64,000 nucleotides of DNA from Solirubrobacter sp963724195 (GCA_963724195.1 CAVRTQ010000016.1:310001-374000); one strand, 5' to 3'. Counted from the stretch's first letter, positions 21,918-31,178 are shown. The notes: a model not told the origin generated them from the letters alone. Translations and numbers: made by a program.

Positions 21918-23792
21918 ATGAAAGTCGCCGAGATCCCCGACCTCCAGGTCGATCCCGTCACCGTCGACATCATCGAGAACGCGCTCCGGCACGCGCGCTT
22001 CGAGATGGACGCCGTCCTGTTCCGCTCCGCGATGTCACCGGTGATCCGCGAGCAGCACGACGAGTTCCCGATGCTCACCGACCCGCAGGGGCGGATGGTC
22101 GTCGGCCAGTTCGGGGCCTACATCAACGAGATGATGGCCGACTGGGACCAGGGCGTGTACCCGGGCGACGTGATCCTCACGTCCGACCCGTACAAGTGCT
22201 CGGGCTCGATCTCGCACACGAACGACTGGCTCGTGCTGGTGCCGATCTTCTTCGAGGACGAGCTGGTCGGCTGGGCGTCGCAGTTCGGCCACCAGATGGA
22301 CGCGGGCGGGCGGCTTCCGGGGAGTTTGCCCACCGGCGCGACGACGATCTTCGAGGAGGGCCTGATCATCCCGCCGCTGAAGATCGTCGAGCGCGGCGCG
22401 GTGCAGGAGCCGGTCCTGAAGCTGATCCTCAACAACATGCGCCTCCCGGAGATGAACCGGGCCGACCTGTTCGCGATCATCGCCGCCTGCCACGCGGGCG
22501 AGAAGCGCGTGATGGGGCTGTGCGAGCGCTTCGGCAAGGACGTCTACCTGGCGACGCTGCAGGCGCTGCTGGACCGCACGCACGAGGCGATGCGCAAGCT
22601 CATCCAGCTCGCGATCCCCGAGGAGAAGCAGACCTTCGAGGACTACATCGACGACGACGGGCTCGGCAACGGCCCGTACAAGATGAAGCTGACGATCTGG
22701 CGCGAGGGGGAGGAGGCCTGGTTCGACTGGTCCGGCACCGATCCCCAGGCGCTCGGGCCGATCAACTTCTACCTCTCCGAGGGCATGTTCAAGATGTTCA
22801 TCGGGGTCTACCTGATCATGGTCAACGACCCCGACATCCTGTTCAACGACGGCTTCTATCCGCTGCTGCACGTCGTGATGCCTGAGGGCTGCCTGCTGGC
22901 GCCGCGCTACCCCGCGGCCTTGGGCTGCCGCACGCACGGGCTCGCGCGGCTGTTCGACGTGCTCGGCGGCGCGCTGACCAAGCAGGCGCCGGAGCTCAAC
23001 ACGGCCGCGGGCTACGGGACCTCGCCCTACATGCTCTACAGCGGCTGGAAGGAGGACGGCGAGTTCTTCTACGCCATGGAGATCCTCTACGGCGGCATCC
23101 CGGGCCGCCCGATCGGCGACGGCATGGACGGGCACTCGTGGTGGCCGCTGTTCGAGAACATCCCGACCGAGTACCTGGAGGCCTATTACCCCGTGCGGGT
23201 CGACGGGTACACGACGGTGACGGACTCCGGCGGCGCCGGGCTGCACCGCGGCGGCAACGGGGTGGAGAAGCGCTTCGTGTACCTGGAGCCGGGGCACGTG
23301 TCGATCCACGACGATCGCTGGCTCTCGCGGCCCTGGGGCGTCCTCGGCGGGCTGCCGGGCGGGCGTTCGGAGAAGATCCTGCGACGCGTCGACGGCAGCG
23401 AGCAGGTGCTGCCGTCCAAGTGCGACGAGGTCGAGGTCGCGCCCGGCGACATGCTGATCTTCCGCACCGCCGGCGGTGGCGGCTGGAAGGACCGGCTGGA
23501 CCGGCCCGTCGAGGCCGTCGAGCGGGACGTGGCGTTCGGGCTGGTGAGCGTGGAAGGCGCCTTGGCCAACTACGGCGTGGTCGTGGGGGACGCGGCGGCG
23601 ACGGACGCCGAGCGCGCGCGGCAGCGTTCCGAGCGCGGGGACGCGTTGGCGTTCGACTTCGGGCCGCCGATCGAGGAGGCGATCGCCCGGGCCGAGGCGG
23701 AGACGGGGCTGCCCGGGCCGGCGCCGGCGAAGCCGCTGCGCTGGTCGCCGCTCGAGAGCCCGGAGGCCGCGATGGAACGAGCGCGTGGCTGA
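21918..23792 (+). CDS. Hydantoinase/oxoprolinase family protein, subunit B
   Basis: 624 residues. HyuB features include the opening DPVTVDIIENALRHARFEMD, LTDPQGRMVVGQFGAYINE, SGSISHTNDWLVLVPIFF, the glycine-rich GGAGLHRGGNGVEKRF and FRTAGGGGWKDRLDRP. It is the partner of the A subunit immediately upstream. The first half resembles acetophenone/acetone carboxylase alpha subunits as much as hydantoinases, so either activity is possible. Its last eight bases overlap the next gene. Confidence 0.92.
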   Translation: MKVAEIPDLQVDPVTVDIIENALRHARFEMDAVLFRSAMSPVIREQHDEFPMLTDPQGRMVVGQFGAYINEMMADWDQGVYPGDVILTSDPYKCSGSISHTNDWLVLVPIFFEDELVGWASQFGHQMDAGGRLPGSLPTGATTIFEEGLIIPPLKIVERGAVQEPVLKLILNNMRLPEMNRADLFAIIAACHAGEKRVMGLCERFGKDVYLATLQALLDRTHEAMRKLIQLAIPEEKQTFEDYIDDDGLGNGPYKMKLTIWREGEEAWFDWSGTDPQALGPINFYLSEGMFKMFIGVYLIMVNDPDILFNDGFYPLLHVVMPEGCLLAPRYPAALGCRTHGLARLFDVLGGALTKQAPELNTAAGYGTSPYMLYSGWKEDGEFFYAMEILYGGIPGRPIGDGMDGHSWWPLFENIPTEYLEAYYPVRVDGYTTVTDSGGAGLHRGGNGVEKRFVYLEPGHVSIHDDRWLSRPWGVLGGLPGGRSEKILRRVDGSEQVLPSKCDEVEVAPGDMLIFRTAGGGGWKDRLDRPVEAVERDVAFGLVSVEGALANYGVVVGDAAATDAERARQRSERGDALAFDFGPPIEEAIARAEAETGLPGPAPAKPLRWSPLESPEAAMERARG

Positions 23793-24373
23793 CTTCGGCG
23801 GGGCGGTGGGCTTCGGCTCCCGTCCCGCGGTCGTCGTCGTCGATCTCAACTACGGGTTCACGGACCCGTCGTCGCCGCTGGCGTGCGATCTCGACGCCGT
23901 CCTGCGGCTCCGTCTGCGACCTCTTGGCCGCCGCACGCTCGGCGTCCGTCCCGGTCTTCTTCACCAGCGTCGTCTACGACGAGGTGGGGGAGGCCGCGGC
24001 GGCCGTGTTCCTGCGCAAGGTCCCGGCGTTGAAGCTGTGCCGGCCGGGGTCGCGGTGGGTGGAGATCGACGAGCGGCTCGGGCGGCTCCCGGATGAGCCG
24101 GTGATCGAGAAGTCGGGCGCGTCGGCGTTCTTCGGGACGCCCTTCGCGGCGATGCTCGCGGGGCGGGACACGCTGGTGGTGTGCGGCGCGTCCACGTCGG
24201 GTTGCGTGCGCGCGACGGTCGTGGACGCGATGCAGCACGGGTTCGCGCCGATCATCCCGCGCGAGTGCGTCGGCGACCGCTCCGACGGCGCCCACGAGCA
24301 GTCGTTGGCGGACATCGGCGGGCGCTACGGTGACGTCATGGGCGTGGACGAGGTGAAGGCGGCGCTGGCGTGA
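23785..24373 (+). CDS. Isochorismatase-fold cysteine amidohydrolase (one frame change)
   Basis: GTG start overlapping the hydantoinase B gene. After one +1 change near 23912 it is about 195 residues. The catalytic triad of the family is visible: Asp in VVVVDLNYGFTD, Lys in IEKSGASAFFGT and Cys in VVCGASTSGCVRATVVDAM. Relatives with this sequence style hydrolyse N-carbamoylsarcosine, ureidoacrylate or maleamate. Beside a hydantoinase pair, N-carbamoyl amino acid hydrolysis is the most natural reading (inference). Confidence 0.85.
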
Positions 24374-24924
24374 GCCTGACGGACGAGGTGCGGGCGGCGT
24401 TCGCGAACACGCCCGACCCGCGACCCGCGAGCTGGCCGACGCCGCCGTCCGCATCTGCACGCGTTCGCGACCGAGGTGGCTCACGCGCGCGGAGTGGAAG
24501 CCGGCATCGACTTCCTCACCGCGATCGGCCACATCACCACCGAGACGCGGCAGGAGTTCATCCTGCTCTCGGACACGCTCGGGCTCTCCAGCCTCGTGGA
24601 GACCTTGATCGAGCCCGGCGGCACCGAGCACACCGTCCTGGGGCCGTTCTACGTGCCGGGCTCGCCGGTGCGGCCGCTCGGCGCTTCGATCCTCGTCGAC
24701 GAGGACGTCGGTGAGCGGGTCGAGATCTCCGGCCGTGTGCTCGGCCCGGACGGGCCGGTGCGCGCCGAGCTCGACGTGTGGGCAGAACGCGTCCAACCGG
24801 CTCTACCTCCAGGACCCGCGCTCCCGGAACCTGCGCCCCTCCCGCCTTCCCCCCGTCTTCGGGGAGCGCGACTCGCTCGTCACGTCGTTCGAGGGCGGCC
24901 GGGCGACCTTCGACTTCGTGTTAG
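24370..24924 (+). pseudogene. Intradiol (hydroxyquinol/catechol-type) dioxygenase with the catalytic middle missing
   Basis: GTG start overlapping the amidohydrolase stop. The N-terminal dioxygenase domain is present (GIDFLTAIGHITTETRQEF, LGPFYVPGSPVR), with the start of the catalytic domain (ISGRVLGPDGPVRAELDVW, QNASNRLY). The frame then jumps from NLR near 24835 to the family's extreme C-terminus (VFGERDSLVTSFEGGRATFDFV). About 90-100 residues are absent, including the region that carries most of the Tyr/His iron ligands, so the product as read cannot bind iron normally. Three small frame changes also occur (about 24432, 24456, 24785), two of them not +1. The stop is uncertain: TAG 24922-24924 needs one more shift. 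Either a real deletion or an assembly collapse. Confidence 0.7.
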
Positions 24925-25838
24925 AGCGCGAAGTACCGGCGCGCTGCACGAGGCCCGGTAGCTCCTTGCCCATGGTCTGCGCGAGCCAGTGGGCGACCTC
25001 GATCAGCGCGTCGAGGTCGATGCCGGTCTCGTACGCCCTCGTTGTGCAGGAGGTAGAGCAGGTCCTCGGTGGCGATGTTGCCCGTCGCGCGCGGCGCGAA
25101 CGGGCAGCCGCCGAGGCCGCCCACGGACGCGTCGAAGATCGTCGCGCCGGACTCCAGGCCGGCGTACACGTTCGCGTAGCCCGTGTTACGCGTGTTGTGC
25201 AGGTGCAGCCCCACCGGTTTGCCGGCGCGCAGCGCCCGGGGCACGAGGTCCTTGACCTGGCGCGGGACGCCGACGCCGATCGTGTCCGCGAGGATCACCT
25301 CGTCCGCGCCCGCCGCCGCCATCCGGTGCGCGTGCTCGATCACCAGGCCCGGGTCGACCTTGCCCTCGAACGGGCAGCCGAACGCGACGCTGATCGTCGC
25401 GGTCGTCTTGAGGTCGCTCGCCTCGATGATCTCCTCGGCCATGCGCGCGGCGTCCTCGACCGTCTGGTTCTGGTTGCGCTTGGCGAACGTCTCGGTGACC
25501 GGGTAGGCGACGTGGATCTCGGTGGTGGACGTCTGCAGCGCGCGGTCCAGGCCCTTGCGGTTGAGCACGAGGCTGGAGTAGGCGACCCCGTCGTCGGGCG
25601 GGAGATGCTCGAAGACCTCCTCCGCGCCGGCCATCTGCGGGACCAGCTTCGGGTGCACGAAGCTCGCCGCCTCGATGCGGGTGAGGCCGGTGGCCGCGAG
25701 CCGGGTGCAGAGCTCCGCTCGCGTCGCGGGATCAAGGCTCACGTCGTCGTTCTGGAGGCCGTCGCGAGGCCCCACGTCACACACGCTCACAGACCGGCGC
25801 GGGCTTTCAGCCTGCTCTGAGGGCTTCCCTGACGGCAT
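24921..25838 (-). CDS. Hydroxymethylglutaryl-CoA lyase family protein (one frame change)
   Basis: A TIM-barrel aldolase/lyase that cleaves HMG-CoA or a related 3-hydroxyacyl-CoA. Family motifs: SVCDVGPRDGLQN, IEAASFVHPKLVPQMAG, VAFGCPFEGKVDP, LADTIGVGVP, the metal-ligand HLHNTRNTGYAN and the catalytic-loop GLGGCPFAPRATGNIATED. The frame shifts +1 near 25033; the continuation AYETGIDLDALIEVAHWL is clear, but the end is not, because the gene runs into the convergent dioxygenase. Start chosen at ATG 25838; ATG 25856 or a GTG further in (before CDVGPRDG) are possible. It faces the CoA-transferase cluster and may work on its product. Confidence 0.85.
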   Translation of the reverse strand: MPSGKPSEQAESPRRSVSVCDVGPRDGLQNDDVSLDPATRAELCTRLAATGLTRIEAASFVHPKLVPQMAGAEEVFEHLPPDDGVAYSSLVLNRKGLDRALQTSTTEIHVAYPVTETFAKRNQNQTVEDAARMAEEIIEASDLKTTATISVAFGCPFEGKVDPGLVIEHAHRMAAAGADEVILADTIGVGVPRQVKDLVPRALRAGKPVGLHLHNTRNTGYANVYAGLESGATIFDASVGGLGGCPFAPRATGNIATEDLLYLLHNEGVRDRHRPRRADRGRPLARADHGQGATGPRAARRYFAL

Positions 25839-25905
25839 CGGTGGAGTGTTGCGCACCGGGCTGGACTACCGTCGCGCCGTCGCGCGTGCTTGACTAGCCG
25901 GGGCC

Positions 25906-26430
25906 ATGGATCTTCGTGAGCTGCTCGGAATGCTGGACATGCCGCCCGGCGAGAGCTACTACCGCAGCCGCATCCCCTGCCCCGAGGACGAGCAGGTCGC
26001 GCGCGTCGTACGGGCCTTCAGCGAGTCCTCGCCGGGCCGCCAGGCCGTGTTCCGCGAGGCCATCGACGGCGCCCGCGCCGGCCTGCTGCTCGTCTTCAGC
26101 GAACGCATGGCGGCTCTCGGCGTGCGCATGGGCAGCGGCGAGCCCGTCGTGCAGGGCCTGGTCGCGGCGTCACTGGCGCAGGAGGGCGACCCCCGCGAGG
26201 CGTTGGCGGTGCCTGCGCTGCACCGCCGCAGCGCGGAGATCCTCGACATCGACAATGCCCGCCTGTTCGACGAGGCCGCGGGCCGCACCGACCTCTCCGG
26301 CGCCCACTGGCTCCGCGACGTCCGCGACGCCGAAGACACCCCGGAGGACGTCGGCTACGAAGAAGCCGACGACGGCGAGGGCTTCCGCTACGAGCGGGCC
26401 ATCGCCCGCCAGCCGCGCCACCGCTACTGA
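25906..26430 (+). CDS. Hypothetical acidic protein
   Basis: 174 residues, no family recognised. It begins MDLRELLGMLDMPPGESYY and ends in an Asp/Glu-rich stretch and a basic RQPRHRY tail. No signal peptide, membrane segment or cysteine cluster; composition suggests a soluble alpha-helical protein. It diverges from the lyase gene and is followed by a stem-loop at 26485-26523. Codon usage is normal for the window, supporting a real gene. There is no clear ribosome binding site; TTGACT and TAGCCG just upstream could be promoter pieces but are poorly spaced. Confidence 0.6.
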   Translation: MDLRELLGMLDMPPGESYYRSRIPCPEDEQVARVVRAFSESSPGRQAVFREAIDGARAGLLLVFSERMAALGVRMGSGEPVVQGLVAASLAQEGDPREALAVPALHRRSAEILDIDNARLFDEAAGRTDLSGAHWLRDVRDAEDTPEDVGYEEADDGEGFRYERAIARQPRHRY

Positions 26431-26484
26431 ACCCGCGCTGCGGGACTCCGAGTTACGGAAGCCGCAACGCGGATTCCACACCCC

Positions 26485-26523
26485 GAGTCGTCTGACTGTC
26501 GTGTTCCGGCAGTCAAACGACTC
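26485..26523. terminator. Stem-loop after the hypothetical gene
   Basis: GAGTCGTCTGACTG (26485-26498) pairs with 26510-26523, 13 of 14 positions, around an 11-base loop. No T-run follows. It lies in a 200-base gap between two plus-strand genes; I see nothing else in that gap except the -10 box at 26620. Confidence 0.5.
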
Positions 26524-26619
26524 GCCCGAGCAGAGCAAACCCGGGCATCGGTCGCCGCCCACGGACGCTGCCTGCACGCGCGCTCCACCGGCCGCGTGCC
26601 TGACCGCCTCGCTGGCGGG

Positions 26620-26625
26620 TAGGGT
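26620..26625 (+). promoter_or_regulatory. -10 box for leaderless small membrane protein gene
   Basis: TAGGGT ends six bases before the ATG at 26632, which places the transcription start at or next to the start codon. There is no ribosome binding site in between. Confidence 0.4.
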
Positions 26626-26631
26626 GCGGCC

Positions 26632-26799
26632 ATGTTCTACTCGCTGCTCGGCCGGGTGGTCTGGCTCGGACTGAAGTTCGCGCTGCGCCGCAAGTACGGC
26701 CCCACCTACGTGCCCAAGTCCCTGCTGGCCGGCGGGACCGTCGCCGTCGCCATCGCCTTGGCGCTCGCGATCCTGCGCGCCACCCGCGACTCCGACTGA
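26632..26799 (+). CDS. Small single-pass membrane protein
   Basis: 55 residues, MFYSLLGRVVWLGLKFALRR at the start, then a basic stretch (RRKYGPTYVPK), one hydrophobic helix (GGTVAVAIALALAILRA) and a short polar end. No function known. The leaderless -10 at 26620 and the strong third-position GC bias support it as a real gene. It could be an inner-membrane anchor or accessory peptide; it has no obvious partner nearby. Confidence 0.55.
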   Translation: MFYSLLGRVVWLGLKFALRRKYGPTYVPKSLLAGGTVAVAIALALAILRATRDSD

Positions 26800-26862
26800 C
26801 CCCGTTGCCAGAACGACGCACAGCCATTTGTGCGTCCGAACCCCCTGGCACCATGAGCCTCC

Positions 26863-29048
26863 GTGGCCGAGTCACCATCTTCCGCCCTGCCCGGAGGCGT
26901 CCAGTGGCTGCCCGCCATCGGCGGCGCCCATCTCCTGCGCGCCGAGGTCGGCCGCGGTGAGCCGCCGACCCTCGTCCTGCAGTCCGCGCGCGGGGAAGAG
27001 CACCGCATCACCGCCGGCCCCCAGACCCGCTTCAACCGCTCCGCCGACTTCCTGATCCCCGCCGGCCTGCGCTGGGCCGTCGCCGTACTCGTCTGGCAGG
27101 ACGGCACCCGCGCCGTGCTGCCCGACCCGCCCGCCGGCCGCGCCGAGGTCATCGACCTCGCCTCGCGCCGCGTCCCACCGCCCGCCCCGCCGGACCCCGC
27201 GCCCGACATCCCGGCCCCGCTGCCCTGGACCGCGCCCCCGTGGGACGGAGTCCGCTGCGGCGCCGTCGAGGCCGTCGCGCCCCCGTCTACCGCTGCCGCG
27301 CCTTCGCCGGCCGCCGCTGCGCCTTCGTCGCCGCGCCTCGCGGCGCACTCGCTGGACGTGTCCGGTCAGGTCGGCGTCGAGACGGCCATCCCCGCGTCCC
27401 GTGCTGCGCGCGCCGAGGTCTCGGGCACCGCGCTCGCGGCCGGCGGCTACCAGGCCGCGCGCGCCGACCTGAAGGCCGATCTGTCCCGCGCCGTCGAGGC
27501 GCTCTCCCACGCGCACGAGACCGAGCAAGTGGCCGACAGCGCGGTCAAGGCGATCGTGTCCGGCGCCGAGTCCGACCTGCAGGCCGAACGCGCCGCCCGT
27601 GCCGCCGACCTGTCGGTGCTCGGTGCGCAGAGCCAGCTCATCGCGCTCCGCGCCGAGCTGGACCGTGCCCGCACGGAGATCACGCAGCTCCGCACGGCGC
27701 TGGAGAGCGAGCGCCTCGCCCGCGTCGCCGCCGAGGCCGCGCTCGGCTCGCCCGTCCCGCCGGGCGACCTGACCGAGCTCGCGTCCCAGCAGACCGAAGT
27801 CGCGGCGTCCGCGCCGCGCCGCTCACCCGAGGAGGCCGATCGCCTTGTCGCCGCCCTCGAAGCCGCGGCGAACTCCCTCCGCGCCACCGTCCCCTCGCCG
27901 ACCGCGGACGACGCGGACGGGGTGAGGTCGCAAAGGTCCGCTCAGCGCACGTTTGCGACCGCACCCCCGTCGCCCGACGCCGGCCGAGGCGCCCGGAGCG
28001 GCCGGACGACCGCGCCGCGCCGAACCGCCCGTCCCGGACGGTCTCGCCGCCGGGACCAACGCGGCCGCGCCGGCCGACCCCCGTCGCCGGATGGTCTCGC
28101 CGCCGGGACCAGCGCCGCCACGCTGACGGGCTCCGTTCCGGACGGTCTTGCCGACCGCGTCGTTGACCCCGCTTCGCGCCGACGCCGCGCCCGACGGCGT
28201 CACTTCGCCCGACGGCGCCGGTCGTCGATCACCGTCCCGTGATCGTCGCGACCGTCGCTGCTCGTGCCGCCGCCGAGGCGGCTCGGCAGGCGCTTGCGCC
28301 CGTCGTGGCGCCCGCGCCCGGGCTGCGGCGTGCGTTGCTCGAGCTCGCGCGCGAGGAACCCGTCACGGCCGGGGCGCTCATCGCCGGCCTGCTGCCCGCT
28401 CAGGGCGCGATCCTCGAGGGGCCGCTGTCCTACGACCTGACGGTGCGCGGCTACGGGACCTTCGCGGTCACGGTCGGGCACGGCGGGACCGAGGTGCAGC
28501 GGCTCACCAAGCGCCGCCCGCGCAAGGAAGCCGCGTTCCACATCGCGGGCGAGCCGCTCGTCCTCGCGCAGTTGCTCGCCGGCGAGCGCAAGCGTCTCGG
28601 GCGGTTCAGGCCGAGCGCGCGCGTCACGGGTCGGCGTAGGCGCGCCCGGGCCGCGCTGGGCGCGATCCCCGCGTCCACCATCAGCCTCGGCGAAGCGGTC
28701 AGAGCGGGCGCCCGGCTGGAGCCCGCGCTCGTGTTCTCCGCACTGCCCTACGCGGTCTCGCCGGAGTGGACCAAGGGCCACGTGTTCACGGTCGCGCAGC
28801 AGATCCGGGAGCTCGGCCCGCGCGCGTGGTACGTCACTGCGCGTGACGGGGTGCGCCTGAGCGTCGTCGAGCATGCGGCGGGCGCCGCCGCGGACGCCAC
28901 CGTGACGATGTCGCGCGCCGCGTTCGATCGGCTGCTCAAGGGCGAGTCCCCGGGTCCGGGCGACCTGCCGGTCATCCGCGGAAACCGCCACGCCGTCGCC
29001 ACGCTCAAGCGCTGGACTGACCTCGCCCGTAACGAACCTCGCGCCTAG
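26863..29048 (+). CDS. Coiled-coil / Pro-Asp-Gly-repeat protein with SCP2-like C-terminal domain (about five frame changes)
   Basis: Read as one gene of about 727 residues. Order: a beta-rich N-terminal domain (26863-27180); a Pro/Ala linker; a coiled coil (about 27430-27740, e.g. LIALRAELDRARTEITQLRTA); a repeated VPDGLAAGT-type linker (about 27990-28230) in which the frame changes five times, all +1; and an Ala-rich helix (VIVATVAARAAAEAARQAL). The C-terminal domain contains YVTARDGVRLSVVEHAAG and DATVTMSRAAFDRLLKGE, a pattern typical of SCP2-like lipid-binding domains. The number of shifts agrees with the total length. Alternatively these are two adjacent genes meeting near 28240. Function unknown. 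Confidence 0.55.
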
Positions 29049-29060
29049 CGCGAGGTTCGT
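29032..29060. terminator. Perfect 13-bp hairpin with the stop codon in its loop
   Basis: ACGAACCTCGCGC (29032-29044) pairs perfectly with 29048-29060 around the loop CTA. The TAG that ends the SCP2-like gene (29046-29048) lies in the loop and first stem base. It separates two convergent genes and could serve as a two-way terminator. Confidence 0.6.
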
Positions 29061-29141
29061 CGCACCCGCGCCGCGAAGGTTCGCCGGAAGGCGCGAGCGC
29101 GTTCGCCGAGGCGGCGGGGCGCGCCGGGCAGGGCGCGGGCG

Positions 29142-29810
29142 CTAGGCGCCGTGCGTGACCGCGAGCGCGCGGGACTCGCCGCGGCGCAGGTGGTCGAGCA
29201 GCGCGGCGCGGGCGGACGGCGGCGGCGCGTTTATCAGCGCGTCCATCAGCCCCGCGTGGTCGGCGGCGAGGTCGTCCAGGTCGGACGAGACGCGGTCGGC
29301 GACCGCCAGCACGATCCGCAGCTCGCGCAGAGCGGCCTCAGCCGCGATGCGCAGGCGCCGGGACCCGGCGGAGGCGACGATCGCCAGGTGGAACGCGGCG
29401 TCGGCGGCGACCGCCGCGCGCCCGTCGCCCGCCTTGGCGGCCTCGGTCATCGACGTCACGGCGGCCTGGAGCCAGACGTCGTCGGCGGGCCGCCGGCGCA
29501 CCAGGGCTTCCAGCCCCGCAAGCTCGAGCGTCCGCCGCGTCGCGTAGAGATCGCGCACGTCCACGACGGAGATCCGTACGACCTCCAGTCCGCGATGCAG
29601 TGAGTGCACCAACAGGCCTTCGCGCTCCAGGAGGCCCAGAGCGGCTCGCGCCTGGTCGCGCGTCACGTTGAGCCGCGCGACGACCTCGCTGTCCGTGACG
29701 GCCGAGCCCGGCGGATAGGACCCGCCAAGGATCTCGTCCCGCAGGGACTCCGCGATGGTGTCGGCGACGGTGACGCGCTCGAGCGGCAACAGCTTCAAGA
29801 CCCGCTCCAA
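29142..29810 (-). CDS. GntR-family (FCD) transcriptional regulator
   Basis: 222 residues. The winged helix spans about residues 10-75 (DTIAESLRDEILGGSYPPGS, SEVVARLNVTRDQARAALGLLEREGLL); FCD domain follows, with AADAAFHLAIVASAGSRRLR and the DHAGLMDALINA segment. Recognition-helix sequence differs from the regulator at 18152, so it has a different operator; a perfect 22-bp palindrome lies 39 bases upstream at 29849-29870. The PLP enzyme gene upstream on the same strand is a possible target, but the 248-base gap makes co-transcription unlikely. Confidence 0.85.
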   Translation of the reverse strand: MERVLKLLPLERVTVADTIAESLRDEILGGSYPPGSAVTDSEVVARLNVTRDQARAALGLLEREGLLVHSLHRGLEVVRISVVDVRDLYATRRTLELAGLEALVRRRPADDVWLQAAVTSMTEAAKAGDGRAAVAADAAFHLAIVASAGSRRLRIAAEAALRELRIVLAVADRVSSDLDDLAADHAGLMDALINAPPPSARAALLDHLRRGESRALAVTHGA

Positions 29811-29848
29811 GAACCGGTGAGTCGTCGTCCGGACATGGCGTACACGCG

Positions 29849-29870
29849 CGTGGTCCGTGCACGGACCACG
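29849..29870. promoter_or_regulatory. Perfect 22-bp palindrome, probable operator
   Basis: The half-site CGTGGTCCGTG is followed directly by its exact reverse complement. It sits in front of the minus-strand GntR gene in a 248-base gap (29811-30058). Autoregulation is the simplest reading; it could also form a hairpin in the leader RNA. I see no other clear element in that gap. Confidence 0.55.
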
Positions 29871-30058
29871 GGGGCTCCCCGCCCTCCCGGCGCGAGCCTT
29901 TCAACCAAGCGTCCCGCGTTCCCGGAGACACGCCTGGCGCGGACGACCAAACCCTGCATTGACACGATGCTCTGAGGATCGCGCGGAACTGTCAAGTAAC
30001 ACAGTGTCAACGGACGAACGTCCGAACGGTCCATAGCGCCAAACGTCCAGACTTCCGT

Positions 30059-31120
30059 TCAGTTCTGACAGCGTGCGGACATCGCCGCGGCGATCTCGTC
30101 AATCTCGGAGGACGAGACGGTCTCCACGCACAGCAGCAGATCGTCGCCGTGCGCCAGCGCCCGGACGCTCGGGTCGCCGCCGGCCAACGCGTCCACCATC
30201 CCCACCGCCCCCGGCACCAGCACCGCGTTGAACGGCCCGACCTCCAACACGCGCTCGTCGAACGTGAACTGACACAGCGACCCGCCGATCAACCCAGTCA
30301 ACCGCCCGGCCAACGACGCGTACCCGGCCCGCCGCGCGTCGTGGTCCATCTCCATCCACGCCTCCAGCGCCGCCACCGTCGCGACCACCGTCGCGCGATC
30401 CAGCTTCCAGGCCCGCCCGAACGTCCGCCAGGGTCCGCTCTCGTACCCGACGAAGTCCAGCGCGGCGAGATCGTGCACCGCCGCAGCCGTCCCCGCCACG
30501 AACCCGCCTCCGTTCGGCCCGCCGAAGTACTTGGCCGAGAAGACAGCGAGATCGCCGGCCGCAGACCAGCGCCCGAACGACGACACCGGCAAGCACTGGA
30601 ACGCCGCATCGACGATCACCGGCACGCCGGCCGCCCGCGCCAGCGCCGCCACCGACTCCACCGGCATCCCGTGCTCATCCAGGTGCGCGGGATGCAGCAC
30701 CGCCGCCGGTCTCAGTACGGACAACGCGTCCGCCACGTCGTCGACCCATTCCACCCGCGCCCCCGCCAGCGCAGCGCAGCGCGCGTACAGGTAGCCCGCA
30801 TGCGCGCGCTGGACGAGCACGCACGACTCCCGCAGCGGCAGCGCCTCCATCACCGCCCCGTCACCGCCGGCGACGCACGCCCCCACGGCCAGCGCGATCC
30901 CCGCCGAAGCCCCCGGCACGACCCGCGCCGCCGGGCTTCCCACCAGCGAGGCGACGCGCGCTCCCGAGGCCGACAGCAGCTCGTCCATCGACGCCCAGAC
31001 CGCGTTCGCCTCACCCGCCGCGGCCCACACCTCGGGCGCCAGCCGCGACCCGCCGAGGTCGGAGTAGATCCCGCTCGCGTTGATCACGCGTCGCACGCCC
31101 AGGGAGGAGTAGATGGCCAT
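30059..31120 (-). CDS. SelA-like PLP-dependent enzyme (fold type I)
   Basis: 353 residues from the ATG at 31120; a further in-frame ATG lies at 31177. It has the SelA / D-glucosaminate-6-phosphate ammonia-lyase style: RRVINASGIYSDLGGS at the N-terminus, a GASAGIALAVGACVAG segment, VPVIVDAAFQCLPV, and the PLP lysine in DLAVFSAKYFGGPNGGGFVAG. True selenocysteine synthase is unlikely: the protein is shorter than SelA and no selenocysteine genes are near. A lyase or aminotransferase of an amino acid or amino sugar is more probable. It diverges from dnaE with 74 bases between the two starts. Confidence 0.7.
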   Translation of the reverse strand: MAIYSSLGVRRVINASGIYSDLGGSRLAPEVWAAAGEANAVWASMDELLSASGARVASLVGSPAARVVPGASAGIALAVGACVAGGDGAVMEALPLRESCVLVQRAHAGYLYARCAALAGARVEWVDDVADALSVLRPAAVLHPAHLDEHGMPVESVAALARAAGVPVIVDAAFQCLPVSSFGRWSAAGDLAVFSAKYFGGPNGGGFVAGTAAAVHDLAALDFVGYESGPWRTFGRAWKLDRATVVATVAALEAWMEMDHDARRAGYASLAGRLTGLIGGSLCQFTFDERVLEVGPFNAVLVPGAVGMVDALAGGDPSVRALAHGDDLLLCVETVSSSEIDEIAAAMSARCQN

Positions 31121-31178
31121 GACCCGGCAATATCTCGCACGTTCCGGGGGCTGCGCCGATTCGGTCCGAAGCGCCACC

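Noticed and set aside
30059..31120. Selenocysteine synthase (selA)
   Set aside because: Shorter than true SelA, and no selB, selD or tRNA-Sec signal is nearby; the fold is shared with several PLP lyases.
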